Below are positions 56,395-64,000 of a stretch of 64,000 nucleotides of DNA, piece by piece. Origin of the DNA: Aquilaria yunnanensis (taxonomy: Eukaryota > Streptophyta > Magnoliopsida > Malvales > Thymelaeaceae); the NCBI GenBank assembly GCA_039654915.1, contig CM077595.1, forward strand, positions 43,493,501 through 43,557,500, written 5' to 3'. Every line of letters begins with the position of its first letter. The first letter of the stretch is position 1. The notes under the pieces were generated by a model, which saw only the letters and a program-made list of their open reading frames with translations, was not told where the DNA came from and made no database searches. Made by a program: the position numbers and the translations under genes.

Positions 56395-56869
56395 CTATGT
56401 CAAGAAAAGAATGAGAGACTTGGAATTTGAGGTTGGTGACAATGTTTGGCTAAAAGTTGCACCAACCAAAGGCACTGTCAGATTTGGCAGAAGAACCAAG
56501 TTAGCCCCAGGATACATAGGTCCTTATGAGCTCTTGGATAGAGTTGGCAAGGTAGCATACAGGTTAGCTCTACCGCCAAGCATGTCAAGTGTTCATAATG
56601 CTTTTCACATTAGTATGCTTAACAAGTGTCTATTAGACACAAAGCATGCTATTGTAGTGGAAGACATACAGTTGGAACCTAACTTGACATATGAAGAGAA
56701 ACCTATAGCTATCTTAGCCAAGGATACTAGAAGGTTAAGAAACAAACTTATTCCCATGGTTAAAGTTCAGTGGTCACACCACTCTAAAAGAGAAGCAACC
56801 TAGGAAACTGAAAAAGACCTTATGGAAAGGTATCCTGAAGAATACCCGAAGCTAAAGGCTATTTTATAG
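56395..56869 (+). pseudogene. pol: Integrase C-terminus and chromodomain-like tail of F
   Basis: DLEFEVGDNVWLKVAPTKG and KLAPGYIGPYELLDRVG are the C-terminal integrase domain of Tekay-type chromoviruses. They are followed by SVHNAFHISML and by KLIPMVKVQWSHHSKREATW with RYPEEYPKL, which matches the chromodomain at the end of these elements. That domain directs insertion to heterochromatin in related elements. The zinc finger and DDE core are missing: the sequence jumps here from LYFKDRIYVPKE at about 56385-56400. A TAG at about 56801 and the final TAG 56867-56869 limit it. Confidence 0.82.
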
Positions 56870-56880
56870 GACCAAAATTT

Positions 56881-56896
56881 TTAAGGGGGGAAGGAT
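56881..56896 (+). other. Polypurine tract of F
   Basis: TTAAGGGGGGAAGGAT directly precedes the 3' LTR start TGTTACC. Confidence 0.9.
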
Positions 56897-59380
56897 TGTT
56901 ACCACCTCATATAATGGGAGAATTACAAGTGTGTCATAATGGCTAAAAACCATTATATTGTGTAATTCTCACCATAGTGATTGAAGTGTGGGGGGTAAAA
57001 GGCATGATCAACACCTCCTTAAAAGTGTTCCAAGTTAGTAACTTGGCCCCCAAGAAAATCCTAAAGGATTGCTTGTTTTTCAAGCAACCTATGGAATTTT
57101 TTGTAAGGTTTTGGAAATTCGGGTACTAAATTGCAAAAATCTCAAGAAAGAGACTTGGGGAGTTATGGGAGGATATAAATGGTATGAAAGTGCTATTGGA
57201 GGGCCAAATTACTCATGGAACACAAGTTTGGGCAAAGGAAACACTAAAGGCAATAAGGACCTAAATGTCCTGGTGTAAACCTTAAGGTGTTCAAGCTTTT
57301 GACTTAAGTCTAACGGTGGAATTTTGGGGTTATCCCACCTTTGGGGAGGCAGCCAAGACTTGATAATTAGTCAAAAATTTTGGGCACATGTGTACCAATG
57401 AGTTTAAGACAAAGAAACCATAATTAGTGAGAAGGAAAATGACAAAAAGCAAGGTTAAACTTGTTAAGTGTGTTTTGGTGCCCTTAAGCTCATTTAAGGC
57501 CATTTAAGGAGCCAAATCACTTATCCCTCTCCCATTTTCGTCCTCCCCCAGCCCAAGAACACAACCACACTTCCTCCATAGCCACCACACCTTCAAACTT
57601 GCAATTGATTGAAATTGAAGGCAAAAGGAAGCAAAGCAAACTAGAGCTATTTCTTGCATACTTCAAGGGTCAGGCTTGATTTTTGGCCTACTCACTTTGG
57701 TAAGGGTTCTCTTGCTCTCATGGGCTGTTTTCTGCAATTTTCAAACATCCAAGGAGCTAGGGCTAATCTTGGAAGAGAGCCATGAGCTTGATGAAGCAAG
57801 CTTAGTGAGGGGAGTGCACTTATTAAAGGTTTTGTGACCTAGTGTGAAGTGCACAAACATGGCAGTAAAATGAGGGTTTCTAGAGCCCAAATTTAGTACA
57901 AACTACTGTTAAAATCCTCCTAAGACCAAGCATTAGCTTGAGGAGGGCTGCCACAGTGATTTGGTTATGTTTATTATGTGTTTTATGGACTAACCTATGG
58001 TCCATGTTGTTGCCACATTTCATGTGTTTGTTGTTTGTGTTTGGCTGCTGCATTTGGTTGCTATATCTTGTATATATGCATTGTGGTTTTTGTGTTTTAG
58101 TGTCTTTGGATGCAGGTTTTAATGAGGATCACATTACCTTAAGAAACCAAGTGTTACCCTTACTAAGTTTCTCAATGAAACTTACTCCCCTCAATTCTGT
58201 CATTTCAGGTCCAGCTGAAAGATCACCTTCAAACTAACCTTTTTGGTTTGAGTATTAATCTGAAATTTCAGGTACATGAACTTCCATATGTCCAGTTATG
58301 ATCTGGAAATTTTGGTGATTTTAGGAGCACATTTGGTATTTTTAATAGTGGTACTTACTGTGTTGTGCAGCAGCTGTCCAGCATCCTGTTTTCGGAGTCC
58401 ATTGTGTCTCAGGAACTCCTGTAACTTAGGGTGTGTATTTAGCTGAGTTAATACCATTTTTTAGTGCATGTATGCATGTACATGTATTGTATGTAAAATG
58501 AGACAAGTACGTGGACATTTGAGTAGTGTTTTGGCTATGTAAGTGATGTGGTGCAAAGCTGCCTAAGTGTAAATGATGGGCTGCTTACTTGTAAATTCTG
58601 TTTTGGCGACAGAAAGTTGTTAAAAGAAAGGGAATGTAATTCCTATATGTAATGGACATATATGGGATAGCCTTGGAGGGATTTCTCCTTGTGAATGAAG
58701 TGTTTGCATGGTTTGGAAAAATCGTATGGGTAAAATGGTCCCAAAGTGCCAGAATTTTCACTCTGGACCTAAAGTTTAATATCTCCCTGTGTAGAATGAA
58801 TCTTCGTATGAAATTTTGACTAAACCTAGATAACATCTAGAGGGTTAACTGGGATTTGGAATTTATGGATTTAGAGGCCTGTAGCAAAAGATATAATGTT
58901 GCAAAATTGGCTGAGTTACTGTTCATTTGGTCAGAATTTTGTAACCAACTTCAAAAATCCATAACTTGGTCCGTAGGTGTGCTATTGATGTAAAAAAAAA
59001 TTCATTGGTTTGATCTAAGTCTCTACTTGATAATGGAGTAAATAAAACATGGGGCCATGTGGCTAGAATGATACAGTTTATTAGTGGAAGTTACAGTGGC
59101 AGCAGTTGGCCACTAGAACTTAACAAGATTGCCTAATGTGTGGAAGCCAAAACTAAGACTTGTGCTAGTGTTTTCCTTCTTTGCTGCCATGGTGAGCATG
59201 AAATGTGAATATGTGTGTGATGGTTGGACCAATATGCATGTATTTACATAGTGCCCAAGAGGGCCACTTGGGTATGCACACTAAGGGTAGTGTTCTGATG
59301 GCCTACAGAACATTACCAATCCTGGGAGTCTAAATGCACAGTTTTGGCACCATAGCTGGACTACCCCAGAGTGGGTAACA
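56897..59380 (+). repeat. 3' LTR of element F
   Basis: 2,484 bp, from TGTTACCACCTCATATAATG to AGAGTGGGTAACA, followed by atagt. It contains the same 83-codon chance frame as the 5' LTR, inside the near-identical tract. Confidence 0.93.
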
Positions 59381-60438
59381 ATAGTCCTCATTTTCTAGTT
59401 TTCTTTCTTCCTCTGTCCTCCCCTTCGGTGAGGGCATGCGCAGGTAACACCAAAGTTGGCCCTGCTTTATTAGAGACTCAATGTACTTCCTCAGCTGGAA
59501 CCAATCCTTAGTATCATGCCCATAGTCCCAATGGAACTAGCAGAACTTTTTCATGTTTTTCTTGTTTTTCGAGGTCATGTCCTTTGGATGTTGAATAGGG
59601 CTCCCTTGCCTTTCCATGGCCAGTAGTACATTTGTTCTGGTGGTGTTCAGGGGGGTGAACGTCATTGGCTTCTTGCCCCTTCGCTTCTGAGGTCTACCTC
59701 CAACCTCGGCTGGATAGTGAGGTTGATGGCTTGGACCCTCAAAGTGAATAAGGTCAGACTTCGGCGCTCCCATCCTTAGTTCCTTAGCTGTCATGTGCTA
59801 CTTCGCCCTTCGGTAGAATTCCCCGAGAGTGTCGGGGGGATCTTTGGAGAACTCATAGAAGAGTTGTGAATCTCTCCAAAGTCCCCTGATCATTGCTAGG
59901 ATGCAGATTTTGGGGCAAAATTCTGGCAAACTCAGGGCTTCCCTGTTGAACCTCTCAACTTAGTCACAAATGGTCTCTCCATTCCTTTGTGCTATGTCAA
60001 ACATTTAGACGGGCATCTTCGCCATCGGTCTGCTTCTAATGAACTATTGAGTGAAGGAAATGGAAAACTCCTAGAAACCCATTATCGTTCCGGGGGCCAA
60101 GGAGTTATACCACGCAGTCGCGAGCCCAGAAAGAGTAACCTCAAAGCATTTGCAGAAGGTGGCGCCATCAACACCATGTAGCACCATGCTACGTCTATAT
60201 TTCGTGAGGTGGGCTTGGGGATCACTATGCCCATCATATGTCTTTGAGCATGGTACTCGGAAGTCACTTGCCATAGGTGCCTTGACCACTGCACGGACGA
60301 AGGGTGACTCCTCTCCGGTGAAGGTCTCCGACAACCTTGACTAGATAGGCTTCCGAGCAATCTACCTTCCCACTTTTTCCAACCGTTCTAGGATCTTCTC
60401 CATGAGGATGGTAGTGCTAGTCTCTTATCATTGCCTAA
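59381..60438 (-). pseudogene. gag: 5' part of gag of element D
   Basis: On the minus strand the capsid-like domain is readable: VPCSKTYDGHSDPQAHLTKY near 60270, ATAWYNSLAPGTIM near 60090, then SPDTLGEFYRRA-like and MTAKELRMGAPKSD (59794). A knuckle-like cluster (FC-stop-FHWDYGHDTKDW) lies near 59540-59500, with two of its residues lost. It ends at the F insertion in the acidic EDY region. It has stops near 60000 and 59535 and shifts between pieces. It aligns to C until about 60425-60440, where homology is lost. Confidence 0.8.
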
Positions 60439-60599
60439 AGGTGATATGATCAAAGAAGGCACAACCAAGGAAGGCAAGGACCCACTGAAGGTTTCTAGTG
60501 GACCATTGACAAGGAAGAAGGCTAAGGAGCTCACTAGTGCACTTCAAGCTCGGATGTTGACAGATTGGCGATGTTCTGGTAGAAAAATCATATCTTGAG
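60439..60599 (+). pseudogene. pol: 3' end of a gypsy polyprotein (element G family)
   Basis: The frame from 60439 reads IKEGTTKEGKDPLKV, then SSGPLTRKKAKELTSALQA, and stops at TGA near 60597. The DPL-x-GPLTRxxAK pattern is known from the C-terminal end of plant gypsy polyproteins. It points the same way as the LTR, primer site and gag that follow. It joins element D on its left without a visible boundary signal. Confidence 0.6.
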
Positions 60600-61462
60600 C
60601 TAAACAGATCAGAATTGAGTAATTCTTGATTCATTGGAAAGATAACATCTGGAGCTACAAATCATATGAAGACCATGAAACCCAGTTTGCACGATAAGGA
60701 GGTCCAATTTAGCTTCAAAATCACGATTTACGAGTTATCGCTGGTTCAGAAGCAGTTGCAGTATTTTGGGAATATCTTTCGATTCAGAAGTCCATTTTGT
60801 GTGATTCAAGTGTGGTTTCGAAGCTAAGAAAGAGATCTACAACTTTTATGCTTTGAATTTTGAGAAATCATTGCTGCATCAAGTTCGAATTTCAGCTTGA
60901 AGTTGGAGACACAAGCTAGAATCACCCAAGAAGGCTATTTTGGAGTTTTTATGGCCAATCTTGTTTTGTAACGTATTTTATTTATTTTCATATTTATTTA
61001 CATTATTTAGGATGTTATTTAGGCCATGGAATTGATTCAGGTCATTTAGGATAAAAGGAATTCGCTGCACACCTTAAACATGTGTTAAAAGTGTGTTAGA
61101 GTCTTAGTTTGACTAGGTTTTCTTGAGTCCTTTGTAACTAGGTTTCCTAGGTGACTTGGGCTGCGAATTTTGCCCAGGTTTTAACCCTAGTTTAGGCCTA
61201 TATAAAGGCACATATTCTGGATGTAAACAGACAGATTATTGCCGAAATAATATTGCTCTTTGGAGAGGTTTTCTCTTTGGTTCTTTGTGGACTGCCTTGG
61301 TGCACAAGTGTGCTTGTGTTCTTGGAGTTCTATACTTCTCGTTTCTAGTCACAGGTTGATTAGGGGTGGGGGTCTTCAAACCCAGTCTCTTTGATGTCTT
61401 GTGGAGCTTGAAAAACATCTTGGGCGCGTTTCATGGTCTTTATACCATCGGGGTTCGCATCA
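60600..61462 (+). repeat. LTR of element G (start uncertain)
   Basis: The right end is clear: GGGGTTCGCATCA at 61462, two bases before a perfect primer site. TATATAAA at 61199-61206 is a good promoter. The left end was not found. A TG such as that at 60554 (ATGTTGACAG) is possible, which would make the polyprotein tail overlap the LTR. Confidence 0.6.
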
Positions 61463-61464
61463 GT

Positions 61465-61476
61465 TGGTATCAGAGC
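61465..61476 (+). other. Primer-binding site of element G
   Basis: TGGTATCAGAGC is a perfect match to the site complementary to initiator methionine tRNA, two bases after the LTR. Confidence 0.92.
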
Positions 61477-62442
61477 CACAAGTTCCATTGAAGGACATAT
61501 CTTGTGTTCTTGTCTCCCTTCATTTTTCTTTCAAATTCTGTCCAGTAATTTTCGTGTTTTAATTCTCTGTTTTAATCTGTTTTCTTCTTGTTTCAGGTCT
61601 GTTCTTTTTATTCCATCCTTGTTCAAGTTTGAAAATCACAAAAACAACAAAAAGAAGTCAATCCATGTCACCTTGTGTTCTCGATTTCTACTTGTTTGTT
61701 CTTGTTTAATTCTCGTCTTTCTGTTTTGTTTCCAGCCCTATTAATCTCTTCTATTTTCATTGTTTCCAGCATCTTAGAGTCCAAAAAACACCAAAAAAAA
61801 GAGAAGGATCCAAATTGAGGAAGTTACGGTACAACCAACATTGATTTCAAATTGGTTTTACGCAACCAACGTTGATTTCAAATTGGTTTCGTATAACCAA
61901 CGTTGATTTCCAGTGGTGCAAATTTCAATAGTTTCTTGTCTTGGCCGAAAAGAATTCTAACTTTTTGTCTTTGGCAGCAAGGAGTTTCAAGGAGAACGTT
62001 TGGTTAGCATCAAAACAGCAAGCAAAAAAAAAAAAAAGAAGAAAAAAAAAAGGAAGGAAAAGAAAAGAAAAAGAAAGAGCAAAGAAAAGAAAAGAAAAGA
62101 GCTTGCAAAAAAAGAAGTTTTCTCAAAGTTTTGAAAGTTTTGCACCCCAAAACCTATCCCATTGTTTTTAAGCCAAAAAGCTTTCTTTGTGGTTCTTGTG
62201 ATCATCAATTGCAAGAGCTTCCTAGAGTCTTTTAAAGCTTGTTTAGCCCACCTCTTTTGGAGTCAAAATAGTTCTTCAAAAATTCAAGTTTTCTTGTGTG
62301 CTTTGAGGATAGTTTTCTTAGAACTTTGGAGAACTCTTTGAATAAGCAATATCTCACTAACAAATTGAGTGTTTGAGTGTTCATATTTTGAGTGAAACAC
62401 GTGAGGTGAGTGTTTGTGAGGATCTTTGTTATTTTCAGGAGT
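61477..62442 (+). other. Leader of element G
   Basis: A 966-nt non-coding leader between primer site and gag. It has pyrimidine-rich stretches, a 31-bp tandem repeat (61832-61911) and a purine tract (about 62010-62110) of A and AAGAAA runs. The sequence TTATTTTCAG just before the gag ATG resembles a 3' splice site. Confidence 0.65.
61832..61911 (+). repeat. 31-bp tandem repeat in G leader
   Basis: Units start at 61832, 61863 and 61894 and read CAACCAACRTTGATTTC followed by AAATTGGTTT. The third copy is partial. They have a few substitutions between them. Confidence 0.85.
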
Positions 62443-64000
62443 ATGGAGGGCCAAGAGGATAGGAGGATGAAAGTGAGACACAATGAGGAGCCAACCATGA
62501 GAGAATTTCAAGAAACTCTCAATAAACTTGTGGGGAGGATTGAGGACATTGATTTGAGGTTGCCAACGAGAGGTCCAAGGAGAAAAGAACCCGAGGAGGA
62601 AGAAAGAGTTTGGCTTGACCATGGGTTTCCAATGAGGTGTGAGTCAAGAGAGGATAACAACCTAAATTCCATCAAGCCTACCATTCCACCTTTCCAAGGG
62701 AGGAGTGATCCCGATGCATATTGGGAGTGGGAGCAAAAGATTGAGATGGTGTTTGATTGCCATCATTACTCCGAGGAAAATAAGGTTAAATTGGCTACCA
62801 TAAAGTTCACTAATTATGCTCTTGTATGGTGGAATCAGGATGTTACTTCTAGGAGAAGGAATGAGGAGGAGCCCATACATACATGGAGAGCCCTTAAAGC
62901 CTTGATGAGGAGGAGATTTGTGCCTAGCTACTACACTAAAGATCAACGCCTCAAGCTTCAAAAGCTAGTGCAAGGCCAAAGGAGTGTGGAGGACTACCAT
63001 AAAGACTTGGAGATAACCTTTACCCGAGCCAACATCATGGAGGATGAGGAGACCACCATTGCTAGATTCATTAATGGTCTCAATCCTGAGATTGCCAACA
63101 AAGTGGAAATGGTGCCTTATTTGAACATGGAGGATTTGCTTTATTATGCCACCAAGGCCGAGAGGATCATCAAAAGGTCCAAGGCATCCAAGATGTGTCA
63201 AGGAGGAATTTCCACATGGAAAGGAGCATGGAGCAAAGATGTAAGAAAAGTACCCAAGCCAAACATGGAGACCACAAAACGAGACTTGTCTCAAGCTCAA
63301 CAAGAAAAGTCAATCATGCTTGTACCACTTTCACCACAACAAGTCTTTGAGGATCAAAGAAAATTTCAAAGTAAGGTTGAGAGAAAAGTAAATGAGGGGA
63401 AAGTTGAGGGCAAGAGTGATGAGGGGAAAGTTGAGAGAACAACCGAGAGATTAAGTGAGAAGAGTGAACATGAGGGGAAGAAGAGTGGAGAGTTCCCGAG
63501 AGAAGAAATTGAGTGCGAAGTTGAGAGAAGACAAGAGTGTAATGAACCCAAGCCGAGTGAAGAGAGAAAGACCTACAAAGAAGCCATACTTTCATCTAAC
63601 ATAACAAAGTCTTTTTCTAGTGTTGTGTTGTCTTCTTTTCAGGAATTAAGTGGAGATGAGCTACAAGAATCAAGGGATGAAATTGATGCAACTCCAACCG
63701 AAGCCATTAAGTGCAAAGGTGGAAATTTTGTGGTTCCTACACCGAAGGAAGATACTTGGAGACTAAGTCCATCCACTGTAATGTATTTCTTCCTAACACC
63801 TAGATTTGATGTAGTTTTGCATGAAAATCTCAAACAATGTGTGTTTGCTTGCAATGTTATTTTGACAAATGGTTTTCATGAAACTAGATTAAGAGAAGGA
63901 AGTAAACATGGAAATTTGACAAAATATGGTTTACAAGCTTCAAATTCTTTGGTTTTGTCAAATCATCTTTGGAATTGCTTGAGTTTCTCTAGAGGAAAAT
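62443..64000 (+). CDS. gag: Gag of gypsy element G, open to window edge
   Basis: The ATG at 62443 opens 519 codons with no stop before the window ends. Residues about 70-235 are a retrotransposon Gag domain: NSIKPTIPPFQGRSDPDAY, ALVWWNQ, RRRFVPSYYTKDQRLKLQKL and EDYHKDLEITFTRANI are typical of gypsy/chromovirus Gag. Residues about 290-370 are highly charged with EGKVE-type repeats. No CCHC zinc knuckle is seen where it usually follows. A weak match to the protease-RT linker (SVVLSSFQEL) appears near 63620, but no protease. The last ~100 codons are not recognised. It is one of two undamaged long frames in the window. A fresh autonomous element or a non-autonomous Gag-only derivative are both possible. 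Confidence 0.85.
   Translation, partial: MEGQEDRRMKVRHNEEPTMREFQETLNKLVGRIEDIDLRLPTRGPRRKEPEEEERVWLDHGFPMRCESREDNNLNSIKPTIPPFQGRSDPDAYWEWEQKIEMVFDCHHYSEENKVKLATIKFTNYALVWWNQDVTSRRRNEEEPIHTWRALKALMRRRFVPSYYTKDQRLKLQKLVQGQRSVEDYHKDLEITFTRANIMEDEETTIARFINGLNPEIANKVEMVPYLNMEDLLYYATKAERIIKRSKASKMCQGGISTWKGAWSKDVRKVPKPNMETTKRDLSQAQQEKSIMLVPLSPQQVFEDQRKFQSKVERKVNEGKVEGKSDEGKVERTTERLSEKSEHEGKKSGEFPREEIECEVERRQECNEPKPSEERKTYKEAILSSNITKSFSSVVLSSFQELSGDELQESRDEIDATPTEAIKCKGGNFVVPTPKEDTWRLSPSTVMYFFLTPRFDVVLHENLKQCVFACNVILTNGFHETRLREGSKHGNLTKYGLQASNSLVLSNHLWNCLSFSRGK

Larger units (their letters stand above)
51019..59380 (+). mobile_element. Tekay-like chromovirus element F, non-autonomous
   Basis: This 8,362-bp element has LTRs 51019-53506 and 56897-59380, termini TGTTACC/GGTAACA and the perfect target-site duplication atagt (51014-51018 and 59381-59385). 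The internal region is only 3,390 bp. It has Gag remnants, protease, RT, RNase H, then directly the integrase C-terminus and a chromodomain-like tail. Long LTRs and the tail point to the Tekay/Del lineage of chromoviruses. The Gag core and integrase core are deleted and stops are present. It inserted in gag of element D, in the acidic EDY-coding stretch. Confidence 0.92.
40700..60438 (-). mobile_element. Tat-lineage element D, interrupted by two insertions
   Basis: Minus-strand Tat element of the A/B/C family. It keeps its 3' LTR (40700-41609), antisense gene, integrase, both RNase H domains, RT, protease and most of gag. A copia solo LTR (41956-43359) lies between LTR and antisense gene. The 8.4-kb element F (51019-59380) splits gag, which resumes at 59381. 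Alignment with C ends around 60425-60440, where an unrelated gypsy tail begins, so the gag start, primer site and 5' LTR are missing. Confidence 0.88.

Noticed and set aside
62010..62110. Poly(A)-like tract as the end of a retroposed mRNA or LINE
   Set aside because: It is an interrupted A/AAGAAA purine tract inside the leader between a perfect primer site and gag, with no flanking duplication.

Overview
This is plant nuclear DNA, made almost entirely of nested LTR retrotransposons. No host gene, rRNA, tRNA or CRISPR array can be supported. The elements belong to the plant-type Ty3/gypsy lineages Tat, Athila and chromovirus/Tekay, and to Ty1/copia. They use tRNA primer sites and spliceosomal GT-AG introns typical of plants. 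The species cannot be named from the sequence.

Layout. (1) 1-10463: Tat-type element A (+), with gag, protease, RT, a degenerate RNase H, a second archaeal-type RNase H and integrase. An antisense spliced gene and the 3' LTR follow. A solo LTR of the same family (6399-7328, TSD gactt) sits in exon 3 of the antisense gene. (2) 10464-14566: a decayed copia element, cut by A in its 5' LTR and by element B in its RT. (3) 14567-~21320: Tat element B (-), missing its RT-gag-5'LTR half. (4) ~21310-26528: Athila element (-) without protease/RT, inserted in a Tekay-type LTR fragment (26529-27320). (5) 27321-28461 and 39130-40699: non-coding DNA of unknown origin, split by Tat element C (28462-39129), which is complete with TSD cccat. 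(6) 40700-~60440: Tat element D (-). It carries a copia solo LTR (41956-43359, TSD aggag), and a Tekay-like element F (51019-59380, TSD atagt) interrupts its gag. (7) ~60440-64000: the tail of a gypsy pol, an LTR, a methionine-type primer site and a gag reading frame open to the window edge (element G).

The most interesting system is the antisense gene shared by all four Tat copies. It lies between integrase and the 3' LTR and faces pol. It has its own TATA box and upstream repeats, four exons with conserved intron positions and phases, and exon lengths that keep frame. Exon 1 resembles the 'putative gypsy-type transposon' domain and exon 4 is a coiled coil with a conserved tail. The Tat family also starts Gag inside the LTR, about 32 nt before the primer site, and keeps an RNA hairpin in the LTR.

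Most coding regions carry stops and frameshifts. The exceptions are the RNase H-integrase frame of A (2843-5185) and the gag of G (62443-64000). All boundaries, alignments and difference counts were read by eye, with no database search.
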